Source of the DNA: Sphaerimonospora thailandensis
GTDB lineage: Bacteria > Actinomycetota > Actinomycetes > Streptosporangiales > Streptosporangiaceae
Length of the DNA stretch: 64,000 nt
Assembly: GCF_016863115.1 (NCBI RefSeq)
Contig: NZ_BOOG01000029.1
Location: forward strand, 1 to 64,000
Direction: 5' to 3'
Part shown: one piece after another, positions 52,528-61,774 of the stretch
How the letters are laid out: every line of letters begins with the position of its first letter
Numbering within the stretch: position 1 is the stretch's first letter
Made by a program: the position numbers and the translations under genes
Notes under the pieces: generated by a model
Databases searched by the model: none
Told to the model about the DNA's origin: nothing
Seen by the model: only the letters and a program-made list of their open reading frames with translations

Positions 52528-55017
52528 TCAGACCTCCTCCAGCCGTTCCGACACCGGGCAGCCCCCCGCCGTAGCCGCCACCCCGGATTGGATGAGGGGA
52601 TCGAGAGGGGACGCGGCGGAGTAGACGCCGCCGACGTCGACCGCCACGGGTGCGACCGGCGGCGCCGGAGCGAGCAGCGGCTGCCTGGCGACCGCGTCCC
52701 ATCCCGTGACGACCGGCGCCCCGTCCACGACACCGTCCACGACGCCGTCCGCGCCCCCGTTCAGGACATTCAGGTGACTGCCGCCGTTCACCCGGCCGTC
52801 CAGATGGCCGTCCGGGGACGGCGCGGCTCCGTCCAGGGACATGGTGGCGGCGTGCTGCGGGTGCTCGTACTCCGCGGCCCGCAGGAAGGCCCGGGCCTGC
52901 CGCCCGGGTGCCCGGTACGGCCCCGAGCCGTGCTCGGCGCCGGACCGTGCCCTCCGGTACGGCTCCTCGCCGGACTGTGCCCTCCGGTACGGCTCCTCGC
53001 CGGACTGTGCCCTCCGGTACGGCTCCTCGCCGTACTGTGCTCTCAGGTACGGCTCCTCGCCGTACTCGGCCCCCGTCACCAGGTCATGGCCGTACGTCTG
53101 GCAGGCGTCGGGGTCGGTGTTGAAGCGTCCCCCGGCGTAGAGGCGCTCGGTGCCGTGTGAGGAGGACGGCGTGCAGGGCCATTGGATCCCGCCGCGGCGC
53201 AGCCGTTCGTAGGTGATGCCGGTGTAGTCACACGGGCGGCCCCTCGAGCACGCCTGCCACGCCTCGAAGGCCGACCGCGGATCATGCCAGCCGATGAGCG
53301 GCGCGCCGTCCCGGTCGCGGAAGTCCATCCGGCGCGCGTAGTCGAGAAAGACGTCCAGATCCGGCCGGGCCTCGCCGGGCGGTTCCACTGCCTTGCCGCT
53401 GATGTGCACCGTGCGGTCGGCGCCGGTGACGGTGCCGACCTTCTCGCCCCAGCCGGCGGCCGGGAGCACCACGTCGGCGAGCCGCGCCGTATCAGTCAGA
53501 AACAGGTCCTGTACGACCACGAACAGGTCCTTGCGCCGCAGGATCCGACCCGCGCCGGGCAGCGAGCGCGCGGGATCGGCCCCCGAGATCCACAGCAGCC
53601 CGATCGAGCCCTCCTCCGCGTACCGGAAGATCCGCATGGCGTGCGTGGCCGGCCCCCAGTGTGGGAGGTCGACGTTCCACAGGGCGGCGAGTTCGCGCAC
53701 ATGACGCGGGTTCGCCCAGTTGCGCAGACCCGGCAGGCCGCCGGCCGCACCCGTCTCCAGCGCGCCACGCGCCGAGGGCGGCCCCCCCGCATGCAGCACA
53801 CCGGCCCCCGGGCGGCCCAGCATGCCGCGCAGCAGATGGACGTTGTTGACCTGGCAGGTGGCCGCCGTGGCCTGCCAGGCGAGGTGGAAGCCGCCCGCCA
53901 CGACGGACGCGAGCCGTTCCGCCGCCCCGAGGATCTCGGCGGCCTGCTCGATCAGCGTCACCGGTACACCGCAGATCTCGGCGGCCCGCCTGGCCGGGTA
54001 GGCGTCCACGGCCCGGCACAGCTCGTCGAAGCCCGCCGTGTGGTTCGCCACATAAGCCTCGTCGTACCAGCCGTTGGCAATCAGCTCGTGCAGTAGGGCG
54101 TTCATCAGGGCCACGTTGGTGCCGTGCCGTACGGCCACGTGGACGTCGGCCTCCCGCGCGGCCGGTGTGCCCTCCGGTCCGACGGCGATCAGCGCCGGGG
54201 GGCCGGGGCCGAGGCGGCGGTCGAGCACGCGCTCCCACAGCACGGGCGGCCCACAATTCGGGTCGCACCCCCACATCGCGATCGCGTCGCAGTGGTCGAG
54301 GTCGCCGTACGAGCCGGGCGGCCCGTCGGTGCCGAAGCTCTCCATGAGGGCCGCGGACGCCGCGGCCGTGCTCAGGCGGGTGTCGCAGTCCATGTGCGGC
54401 GTGCCGATCCCGGCCCTGCCGATGACGGCGAGGGTGTAGTACTCCTCGAGGAACAGCCGGCCGCCCGTGTGAAACCCGACGCGGCCCCACCCTCCGGGTC
54501 TGGCCAGCAACTCCCGGGACCGGGCGGCGACGCGGTCCATGGCGACGTCCCAGGTCGTCTCGACCAGCCGGCCGTGTTCCCTGACCAGTGGCCTGGTCAG
54601 GCGCCCCGCCCCGTCCTGCCCCGCGTGCCGCCAGCCCTGCCACCGACCCTGCCACTCCTGGGGGTCGAGCCTGCCGTGGTTGACCCGGTCGGCGGCCCGG
54701 CCGCGCACCCCCACCACCCGTCCGTCCCGAACCGCCAATTCGAGCGCGTCACCGCCCGAATGCAGCATGGACACCGCGGGCACCCAGGACTCGACATCGT
54801 CCTCAGTGATCCCGTCGTCGAGAAGGACGTCGACCCGCACCGGCCAGGGACTGCCGGAACGGATCTCGGTGGGCAGCGCGTCGCGCAGACGTCCTGGGAG
54901 GGCCGCGGCCAGCCGTTCCACCGACCCGGGAGGCCCGTACGGCGTGCGCGGCCCACTGCGCGACCCACTGCGCGACCCACTGCGCGAACCATTGGGGGCG
55001 GCGATCCGGTCCAGCAC
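52528..55017 (-). CDS. Molybdopterin oxidoreductase-like protein, degenerate
   Basis: The 829-residue protein aligns with actinobacterial nitrate reductase/formate dehydrogenase-like molybdopterin enzymes: 'DGRVVGVRGRAADRVNHGRL', 'RLTRPLVREHGRLVETTWDV', 'LFLEEYYTLAVIGRAGIGTP', 'QATAATCQVNNVHLLRGMLG', 'DVVLPAAGWGEKVGTVTGAD' and 'EPPGEARPDLDVFLDYARRM'. The N-terminal cluster region reads 'WVPAVSMLHSGGDALELAVR', so the C-x2-C-x3-C ligands are absent. After about residue 640 ten-residue repeats (GEEPYRRAQS) appear and the molybdopterin-dinucleotide C-terminal domain is replaced by a low-complexity tail. GTG 55017 has GGAGG six bases upstream. Catalysis is doubtful. Confidence 0.8.
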   Translation of the reverse strand: MLDRIAAPNGSRSGSRSGSRSGPRTPYGPPGSVERLAAALPGRLRDALPTEIRSGSPWPVRVDVLLDDGITEDDVESWVPAVSMLHSGGDALELAVRDGRVVGVRGRAADRVNHGRLDPQEWQGRWQGWRHAGQDGAGRLTRPLVREHGRLVETTWDVAMDRVAARSRELLARPGGWGRVGFHTGGRLFLEEYYTLAVIGRAGIGTPHMDCDTRLSTAAASAALMESFGTDGPPGSYGDLDHCDAIAMWGCDPNCGPPVLWERVLDRRLGPGPPALIAVGPEGTPAAREADVHVAVRHGTNVALMNALLHELIANGWYDEAYVANHTAGFDELCRAVDAYPARRAAEICGVPVTLIEQAAEILGAAERLASVVAGGFHLAWQATAATCQVNNVHLLRGMLGRPGAGVLHAGGPPSARGALETGAAGGLPGLRNWANPRHVRELAALWNVDLPHWGPATHAMRIFRYAEEGSIGLLWISGADPARSLPGAGRILRRKDLFVVVQDLFLTDTARLADVVLPAAGWGEKVGTVTGADRTVHISGKAVEPPGEARPDLDVFLDYARRMDFRDRDGAPLIGWHDPRSAFEAWQACSRGRPCDYTGITYERLRRGGIQWPCTPSSSHGTERLYAGGRFNTDPDACQTYGHDLVTGAEYGEEPYLRAQYGEEPYRRAQSGEEPYRRAQSGEEPYRRARSGAEHGSGPYRAPGRQARAFLRAAEYEHPQHAATMSLDGAAPSPDGHLDGRVNGGSHLNVLNGGADGVVDGVVDGAPVVTGWDAVARQPLLAPAPPVAPVAVDVGGVYSAASPLDPLIQSGVAATAGGCPVSERLEEV
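52921..53070. repeat. 30-bp tandem repeats inside the molybdopterin oxidoreductase gene
   Basis: Units of 30 bp with the core GGTACGGCTCCTCGCCGGAC occur in register at 52951, 52981, 53011 and 53041, the last two with one to several changes, and a degenerate unit precedes them. Each encodes ten residues (GEEPYRRAQS) on the minus strand, so copy changes keep the frame. Confidence 0.9.
54947..54982. repeat. 12-bp tandem repeats at the N-terminus of the oxidoreductase gene
   Basis: Three 12-bp units (CGCGACCCACTG, the first with one change) encode repeated Gly-Ser-Arg-Ser on the minus strand. It is a likely slippage site that lengthens the N-terminal linker. Confidence 0.85.
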
Positions 55018-55173
55018 CTGACACCTCCGCGGTGACGATGTGTGAACGACGCTCCCCGTACCCGGTAGTACGCACCCCTCATCCAAGAATCGTGCGAACT
55101 GACCGGTTGCTTTTCGAATGCTTGCCAAACGGCGTTAATTACGGCCCGTGACCCCTTTCACGGCCAGAGATCT

Positions 55174-55188
55174 GTAAAGTGCGTTTAC
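55174..55188. promoter_or_regulatory. Palindrome upstream of the LAL regulator gene
   Basis: GTAAA-GTGCG-TTTAC lies 59 bp before the LAL start in the 230-bp divergent spacer. The spacer also holds a CGTGAccccttTCACG inverted repeat near 55147-55161. Either could be an operator; no clear -35/-10 pair was identified. Confidence 0.4.
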
Positions 55189-55246
55189 TGGGGCCTGTCG
55201 ACACGGCTGACCGGGATCGAACGGATCCCCGGCACTTGGGGTAGGA

Positions 55247-58159
55247 ATGGACGAACGTACGGCCCGGCCGGTCGTGACGGGCGCTCAAACGCGGCTGGTC
55301 GGCCGGCGGGACGCGCTCGACACGCTGCACGGCGCACTCGACGCGAGCCTCCGGGAGGGATTCCAGCTCGTCGCGCTGGCCGGTGAGCCGGGCGCGGGCA
55401 AGACGCGCCTGCTGGGCGAACTGGCGACGCTGTCCACCGAACGCGGTTTCGTCCAGCTGTGGGGGCGGGCCGCCGAGTTCGAGCAGGTGATGCCGTTCAG
55501 CGCGCTCGTGGACGCGCTCGACGACCACCTGGACACACGGCGCCGGGAGATCGCCGAGACCCTGCGGGCCGCGCACACCGTCCCGCTGGCGCGGGTCTTC
55601 CCGGCGCTGGCCGCCACCGGTCCGGCCCCCGACCCACCCGCAGGGGATCTCGATGACGACGACCGCAGCGGCCTGGGCCGCTACCGGGTCTACCGCGCGC
55701 TGCGCCATCTGATCGGCACCCTGGCCGGGCCCTCGGGACTCGTGCTGATCCTCGACGACCTGCACTGGGCCGACGACGGCTCGATGGAGTTCCTCGACCA
55801 CATCGTCAGGCACCCGGTGGACGCACCGGTCCTGATCGCGGCCGCGTACCGCCCGGCCCAGGCCACGCCGCGCCTGACCACGCTCGTCCACGGCGCCGGG
55901 CCGCGCGGCCACGAGATCACGGTAGGCCCGCTCGGCCCCGCGGAGGCCGCGGAGTTCCTCGGCCGCTCGGTGGCCCGAGGCCGCGGCAGGGCGCTGTACG
56001 AGGCGAGCGGCGGCAACCCGTTCTACCTGGAGGCCCTGGCCCGGATGGGCGACGCCGACGTGGCCGCGCTGCCGCCCACCGCGCTGGCCGCGCTCCGGAT
56101 CGAGCTGGGCGGCCTGCCCCCGGCCGCGCTGCTCCTGGCCCAGGCCGCCGCGGTGGCCGCCGACGAGTTCGAACCGGCGATCGCGGCCGTCGCCGGCGAG
56201 ATGCCGCTGCCCGCCGCGCTGACCGCGCTGGACACGCTGGTGGAGCGGGACATCACCCGGTCGGCCGGCTCCGGCAGGTTCCGTTTCCGCCACCCGCTCG
56301 TACGGCAGGCCGCCTACGAGTCGGCCGCCCCCGGATGGCGCCTGGGCGCCCATGCGCGGATCGCCGCGTACCTCGCCGGTCTGGGCGCCCCCGCCACCGC
56401 GCGGGCCCACCACGTGGAGCAGTCGGGTTCGTTCGGCGACAGGCGATCGGTCGACGTGCTGGTCGAAGCGGCCCGGACGGTCATCACGCACGCGCCGGCG
56501 ACCTCGGCGCACTGGCTGCGGGCGGCGCTGCGGCTCATGCCGGACGACCATGACTCACGCGAGGACCGCCTGGCGCTGCTGCTGGAGCTGAGCTGGGCCC
56601 AGGGCGTCAGCGGCAGGCTCGCCGAGGGCCGCGACACCGCCCGCGAACTGCTGCGGCTGCTCCCGGAGGACGACTACCGGCGCAGGGGACGCGCGGCCCG
56701 GGTGTGCGCGCTGATGGAGCGCCAGCTCGACCGTCCGCACGAGGCCCGTGCGTTGCTGCTCGACGAGCTCAGCCGCATGCCGAACCCGCGGGCGGCCGAG
56801 GCTGTGCCGCTGCGGATGCGGCTGGTCGCCGAGAGCATGATGCGGGTCGACTTCCGCGCCGCGCAGGCTGTGCTGGATCTGATGCCGGACTCGGCCGACG
56901 ACTGGGAGCCGGGTCTCGCCGTCGCCGTCGCCGCGCTGCGGCCGATGCCGGCCTTCGCCGCCGGACGGGCCGAAGACGCGCTGCGCAGCGCGGAGACCGC
57001 CGACCGGCTGCTCGCGGCGGCCCCCGACGAGCACCTGTCGGAGTGGCTGGACGCCGTCGCGTGGCTGTGCTGGGCGGAGAGCTACCTCGGCCGGTACGGC
57101 GACGCCCTGCGCCACTTCGACCGGGCCGCGGCCGTCGCCCGGTCGACCGGGCAGAGCTACATCCTGACGAACCTGCTGGCGGGCCGGGCCAAGACACTGG
57201 TGGCGCTCGGCCGGTTGGACGAGGCCACGGTCACCGCCGAGGAGTCCGTCGAGGGTGCGCGGCTGCTCGACTCGGGCCAGCAACTCGTCTTCGCGCTCAC
57301 CCAGCTCTGCCTGGCGGCCACGTGGAGCGGTGGCGACGAGACCGCGGTGCTCGCCGGCGACGAGGCCGTACGGCGCGGCGTGGGCGGCGGCGAGGTATGG
57401 GAGGCCACCGCCCGTTTCGCCAGGGGCCAGGCGCTGATCAACGCGGGGCGGCCGGAGGAGGGCGCCGAGGCCGTGCTGGACGCCTGCGACCGGTTCGAGT
57501 CGCCGAAGCTCGACCGTGGGACGCTGCTGCAGGCCTGTGAGTCGCTGGCGTGGGCGGCGGCGCTCCGCGGCGAGGACGTTCAGGCGTCGGCCTGGGCGGA
57601 GCGTACGGCGCGGCTCGACGACCCCCGGCTGCCGGCTTTCGCCGGGCTCGTCCCGCTCGCCCGCGCCCACGGCCTGCGCCGCGCCCAGTCGGCCGACTCG
57701 GCCGCCGCCGCAGAGGAGGCGGCCGGCCTGCTGACGGGATGCGAGCGGCGGCTCGACGCCGGGCGCGCCATGCTCGCGGCCGGCCTCGCCCACCAGGAGG
57801 CCGCGCAGCGGAGCCGGGCGCGCGACTGCCTCAGGGCCGCCGCCGAGATCCTGGAGTCGTGCGGTGCGCGGAGCCTGACGGCGCGGGCGCACCGCGCGCT
57901 GCGCAGGCTCGGCGTCCGGGTGCCCTCCGCCGCGACCTCCGCCGCGCCCTCCGCCGTGCTCGGGCTGTCCCCCCGGGAGCTGGAGGTCGCCGGGCTGGTG
58001 GCGCAGGGCCTGACCAACCAGCAGGTCGCCCAGCGGCTGTTTCTCAGCGTGCGCACGGTCGAGACGCACCTGTCGCGGATCTTCGCCAAGCTCGAGGTCT
58101 CGTCGCGGGTCGGCGTGGCCACCGCGCTGAACGCACCCGGCGAAGGCCGCGCGCGCTAG
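55247..58159 (+). CDS. LAL-family LuxR transcriptional regulator
   Basis: The protein of 970 residues has an N-terminal AAA/NACHT-like ATPase ('TRLVGRRDALDTLHG', Walker A 'ALAGEPGAGKTRLLGEL', Walker B-like 'LVLILDDLHWADDGSMEFLD'), a long helical TPR-like middle, and a C-terminal LuxR HTH ('LSPRELEVAGLVAQGLTNQQ' with 'VAQRLFLSVRTVETHLSRIF'). Large ATP-binding LuxR regulators activate secondary metabolism or catabolic genes in actinomycetes. The next genes are an alpha/beta hydrolase and a GMC oxidase, likely targets. ATG 55247 was used. Confidence 0.92.
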   Translation: MDERTARPVVTGAQTRLVGRRDALDTLHGALDASLREGFQLVALAGEPGAGKTRLLGELATLSTERGFVQLWGRAAEFEQVMPFSALVDALDDHLDTRRREIAETLRAAHTVPLARVFPALAATGPAPDPPAGDLDDDDRSGLGRYRVYRALRHLIGTLAGPSGLVLILDDLHWADDGSMEFLDHIVRHPVDAPVLIAAAYRPAQATPRLTTLVHGAGPRGHEITVGPLGPAEAAEFLGRSVARGRGRALYEASGGNPFYLEALARMGDADVAALPPTALAALRIELGGLPPAALLLAQAAAVAADEFEPAIAAVAGEMPLPAALTALDTLVERDITRSAGSGRFRFRHPLVRQAAYESAAPGWRLGAHARIAAYLAGLGAPATARAHHVEQSGSFGDRRSVDVLVEAARTVITHAPATSAHWLRAALRLMPDDHDSREDRLALLLELSWAQGVSGRLAEGRDTARELLRLLPEDDYRRRGRAARVCALMERQLDRPHEARALLLDELSRMPNPRAAEAVPLRMRLVAESMMRVDFRAAQAVLDLMPDSADDWEPGLAVAVAALRPMPAFAAGRAEDALRSAETADRLLAAAPDEHLSEWLDAVAWLCWAESYLGRYGDALRHFDRAAAVARSTGQSYILTNLLAGRAKTLVALGRLDEATVTAEESVEGARLLDSGQQLVFALTQLCLAATWSGGDETAVLAGDEAVRRGVGGGEVWEATARFARGQALINAGRPEEGAEAVLDACDRFESPKLDRGTLLQACESLAWAAALRGEDVQASAWAERTARLDDPRLPAFAGLVPLARAHGLRRAQSADSAAAAEEAAGLLTGCERRLDAGRAMLAAGLAHQEAAQRSRARDCLRAAAEILESCGARSLTARAHRALRRLGVRVPSAATSAAPSAVLGLSPRELEVAGLVAQGLTNQQVAQRLFLSVRTVETHLSRIFAKLEVSSRVGVATALNAPGEGRAR

Positions 58160-58259
58160 TTACGGCACTGGTTACGGGTTTTCCACGATGCCGTCGCACG
58201 GGGCGAGACTGGGATGGTTGCCCCCGGTGCCCTGAAGGCAGGGGTACGAGGAGGCGAGG

Positions 58260-59377
58260 ATGGAGCACCGCATCCCGCGGTTCACGATGGCGGGAGTGGA
58301 AGACGCCGAGGTCTCGGTGCATCCGTTCGCCACGGAGGACGAGCTGGGGCTCACCCTGACCCGGTTCCGCCGGGGCGGGCAGGACGGACGAGACGGTCAC
58401 GACGACGTCGTGCTGCTCGTCCACGGCCTGACCTCGTCGAGCGACATGTTCATCATGCCGGAGCATGTGAACCTGGTCCGGTTCCTGCACCGCAACGGGT
58501 ACGGCGACGTGTGGGCGCTGGACCTGCGGATGAGCAACCGGTTCCCGTACAACGTGGAGACCCGCCGCCGGGACACGCTGGACGACGTCGCCTGCTTCGA
58601 CTTCCCGGCGGCACTGCTGAACTCCGCCGCCGCACGGGGGCGCGGCGGGTTCATGTCATCGCGCACTGCCTGGGGTCGGTGGCGTTCCACATGAGCCTGT
58701 TCGGCGGGCTGATCGACGGGATCGCGAGCGTGGTCGCCAACAGCGTGGGCCTGACGCCCCGGGTGCACCCCTGGGCGCGGCTCAAGCTCATGCTCGGGCC
58801 GGCCCTGCTGCGGTACGGCCTGGGCCTGCCGTACCTGGATCCCCGGTTCCGGGACGCACCCCCGCTGACCGGCCGGTGGCTGCTGGCCAGAGCCGTCTCC
58901 CTCGCCCATCCCGAATGCGGCGAGCCGGCCTGCCACATGCAGAGCTTCATGTGGGGCAGCGGCAGGCCCGCCATGTACCGGCACCGCAACCTGCGGCCGC
59001 AGACCCATGTCCACGAGCGCCTCGCCGACCTCAACGGCGCCGGCGCGCTGCACTACTACCGGCACATGCGGAAGATGGTCGCCGCGGGGCGGGTGGTGCG
59101 GTTCGACCCCGGCGACCCGCGGCACGCGGCGCTGCCGCGCCACTACCTGGCCCGCGCCGCCGAGATCGACACGCCGGTCCTCTACCTGACCGGCGACCGA
59201 AACGATGTGTTCACCGACTCCAACGTGGTGTGCCACCGACTGCTGTCACGGATCAATCCCGGGCGGCACGAGTTGCGGGTCATCCCCGGTTACGGGCACA
59301 TCGATCCCCTGATCGGCGGGAACGCGCACCTGGACGTGTTCCCGCACATCCTCGACTTCCTCAAGCGGAATTCCTGA
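58260..59377 (+). pseudogene. Alpha/beta hydrolase with a frameshift
   Basis: The gene is split between two frames. The first covers 58260 to about 58616 ('DDVVLLVHGLTSSSDMFIMP', 'GYGDVWALDLRMSNRFPYNV', 'DDVACFDFPAAL'); the second continues from about 58617 ('AELRRRTGARRVHVIAHCLG' then SVAFHMSLFGG) to the stop at 59377. A one-base loss in GCACTGCTGAAC explains it; adding one base restores a 372-residue protein. The nucleophile elbow is His-Cys-Leu-Gly-Ser, with Cys in the nucleophile position, and 'YLTGDRNDVFTDSNVVCHRL' and 'PGYGHIDPLIG' supply the acid and His. It pairs with the GMC oxidase. It may be a real mutation or a sequencing error. Confidence 0.8.
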
Positions 59378-59418
59378 AGCGGCTGACGTCGCGGCGAAAC
59401 TGAGAGCAACGGACATAG

Positions 59419-61689
59419 ATGGAACACGTCGACGCTGTCGTGGTCGGCTCCGGATTCGGCGGAGCGGTGACGGCCTACCGCCTGGCCGAGGCGGGGCTGT
59501 CGGTAGTGGTGCTCGAGCGGGGCCGGCCGTACCCGCCCGGCTCGTTCCCGCGCGGCCCCGCCCAGTTCGGCCGCGCCTTCTGGGACCCCGACGCCGGCCT
59601 GTACGGGATGTTCGACGTGTGGAGCTTCCGCGACTGCGACTCCGTCGTCGGCAGCGGGCTCGGCGGCGGGTCGCTCGTGTACGCCAACGTGCTGCTGCGC
59701 AAGGACGAGGAGTGGTTCGTCCACGAGCAGCCGCTGCCGGGCGGCGGCTACGAGTCGTGGCCGGTGACCCGGGCCGAGCTCGACCCCCACTATGACGCGG
59801 TGGAACGCATGATCGGCGTCTCGCCGTACCCGCTGGCCCATCCCGTCTACGCCGACACGCTGAAGACGCGGGCGATGCGGGACGCGGCGGCCGAGCTGGG
59901 GCTCGACTGGCGGCTTCCGCCGCTGGCCGTCAGCTTCGCCCCCTCCCCCGGCGCCGAGCCGGGCCCGGGGTTGCCGATCGCCGATCCCGAGTACGGCAGC
60001 CTCCACGGGGTGCCCCGCAGCACCTGCCGTCTGTGCGGGGAATGCGACATCGGCTGCAACGACGGCGCGAAGAACAGCCTGGACCACACCTATCTCGCGG
60101 CGGCCCGTCATCACGGGGCCGACCTGCGGACCCTGCACGAGGTGCGCGGCATCCGGCCGCGGGTGAACGGCGGCTACGACGTGGCCTACGTCGTGCACCT
60201 GCCGCCCGCCTCGCCGGGCACCGGGGACCGCCTGCGGCCGCGATGGACCGGCCCGCACACCATCAGCTGCGACCGCCTCGTCCTCGCCGCCGGGACGTTC
60301 GGCACGTCCCAGCTTCTGCTGCGCGACCGCACCGCGTTCCCCGGCCTGAGCCGTACGCTCGGGACGCGCTTTTCCGGCAACGGCGACGTGCTGGCGTTCC
60401 TGCTGCGGGCCACCGACCGCAGCAGGACCCGGCCGATCAACGCCGCCCGGGGGCCGGTGATCACGAGTGCGATCCGCCTGGGCGACTCCTACATCGAGGA
60501 CGGCGGCTACCCGGCGTTCGTCGACTACCTGGTCGAGGGCGCCGACGTCCGGGCCGGTCTCGGCCGGGCGGCGCGGTTCGTGCTGGAGCGGGTGCGCGGC
60601 CTGCTGACGCACGACACGAACCTGTCGGCCGAGCTCGCCCACCTGATCGGCCGGGGCGAGCTGTCGGGAAGCTCGCTGCCGCTGCTCGGCATGGGGCTGG
60701 ACGTGCCCGACGGCGTGCTACGGCTGCGCGACGGCCGGCTCGACCTCGTCTGGTCGCCCGAGACGAGCAAGGACTACTTCGACCGGCTGCGCGCGACCAT
60801 GCGCAGGATCGGCGACGTGCTGGGCGCCGACTACGCCGACATGCCCTCCCGGTGGCGTGACCGGGTGATCACCGCACATCCGCTCGGCGGAGCGCCGATG
60901 GGCCGCCACCCCGGGGAGGGGGTGTGCGACGCCTACGGCGAGGTGTTCGGCTTCCCCGGACTGTACGTCGCGGACGGCGCGGCCATGCCGGGACCGGTCG
61001 GGGCGAACCCGGCGCTGACCATCGCGGCGCTGGCCGACCGCATGAGCACGAGGATGCTGGAGACGCGCCAGGGCACGCCGGGGCCTCTCGCCCATGGCAG
61101 GCCCGGCGGGCCCGGCACGCGCGGCGCCACGCCGACGGCACTGTGGTTCATCGAGGAGATGCGGGGCGTCCTCGGGGCCGGCCGGTGCGAGTTCAGGCTC
61201 ACCATCACGGTCGACGACGCCGACCGATTCCTCGCCGAGCCGGAGCATCAGGCTCGGGCCGAGGGCTGGATCGACGCCGCCATTTGCGGGGGCCGGCGTC
61301 CCATCGCGCGGGGCTGGTTCAACCTCTTCGCCCCCGGAGAGGCACCCGACCACAGGCGCATGCGCTATCGCCTGCACTTCTGGGACGGTTCGAACCAGCC
61401 CCGCACCCTGACGGGCTGGAAGGACGTGCGCCACGGCCCGCCGACCCGGCTGTGGCTGGACACCTCCACGCTGTACGTCCGGCTGCTGGCCGGCCACGTC
61501 GCGGAGGGCGAGGACGGGGACGCCGAGGAGATCGCGTCGGGGACGCTGCGGATCATGCCGGTCGACCTGGCCCGCATGCTGGCCACCTTCCGCACGGAGG
61601 GGCCCGACGGCACGGCCGCGCTCGCCCGCTTCTGCGGGTTCTTCCTCGGCGAGCTGTGGGACGTCTACCGGCCGCGCCAGGGTGCGTAA
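59419..61689 (+). CDS. GMC oxidoreductase, cholesterol oxidase-type
   Basis: The flavoprotein of 756 residues has an N-terminal FAD site ('DAVVVGSGFGGAVTAYRLAE'), the GMC 'VVGSGLGGGSLVYANVLLRK', and C-terminal 'ITAHPLGGAPMGRHPGEGVC' with the active His and 'GLYVADGAAMPGPVGANPAL'. A Cys-rich 'CRLCGECDIGCNDGAKNSLD' segment is typical of this long subgroup. The last 190 residues are an extra domain. It should oxidise a sterol or similar alcohol. It starts 42 bp after the hydrolase gene; long fused versions of hydrolase plus oxidase are known to me, so the two act together. Confidence 0.88.
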   Translation: MEHVDAVVVGSGFGGAVTAYRLAEAGLSVVVLERGRPYPPGSFPRGPAQFGRAFWDPDAGLYGMFDVWSFRDCDSVVGSGLGGGSLVYANVLLRKDEEWFVHEQPLPGGGYESWPVTRAELDPHYDAVERMIGVSPYPLAHPVYADTLKTRAMRDAAAELGLDWRLPPLAVSFAPSPGAEPGPGLPIADPEYGSLHGVPRSTCRLCGECDIGCNDGAKNSLDHTYLAAARHHGADLRTLHEVRGIRPRVNGGYDVAYVVHLPPASPGTGDRLRPRWTGPHTISCDRLVLAAGTFGTSQLLLRDRTAFPGLSRTLGTRFSGNGDVLAFLLRATDRSRTRPINAARGPVITSAIRLGDSYIEDGGYPAFVDYLVEGADVRAGLGRAARFVLERVRGLLTHDTNLSAELAHLIGRGELSGSSLPLLGMGLDVPDGVLRLRDGRLDLVWSPETSKDYFDRLRATMRRIGDVLGADYADMPSRWRDRVITAHPLGGAPMGRHPGEGVCDAYGEVFGFPGLYVADGAAMPGPVGANPALTIAALADRMSTRMLETRQGTPGPLAHGRPGGPGTRGATPTALWFIEEMRGVLGAGRCEFRLTITVDDADRFLAEPEHQARAEGWIDAAICGGRRPIARGWFNLFAPGEAPDHRRMRYRLHFWDGSNQPRTLTGWKDVRHGPPTRLWLDTSTLYVRLLAGHVAEGEDGDAEEIASGTLRIMPVDLARMLATFRTEGPDGTAALARFCGFFLGELWDVYRPRQGA

Positions 61690-61757
61690 GATCGCGCGCT
61701 AGATCACCCCTCGGCAACAAGCGTCGCGTTGGTTCTACCATTCGACCGGTTTCGCCC

Positions 61758-61774
61758 TAGAATCCGCCCTTGTG
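61758..61774 (+). promoter_or_regulatory. -10 element of a probable leaderless transcript
   Basis: TAGAAT at 61758-61763 is followed by eight bases and the GTG start at 61772, with no Shine-Dalgarno between them. This spacing fits transcription starting at the GTG. Confidence 0.45.

Noticed and set aside
52921-53070. Tandem repeats considered as a CRISPR array
   Set aside because: The units abut with no spacers and encode in-frame decapeptides of a real gene; no cas genes are present.
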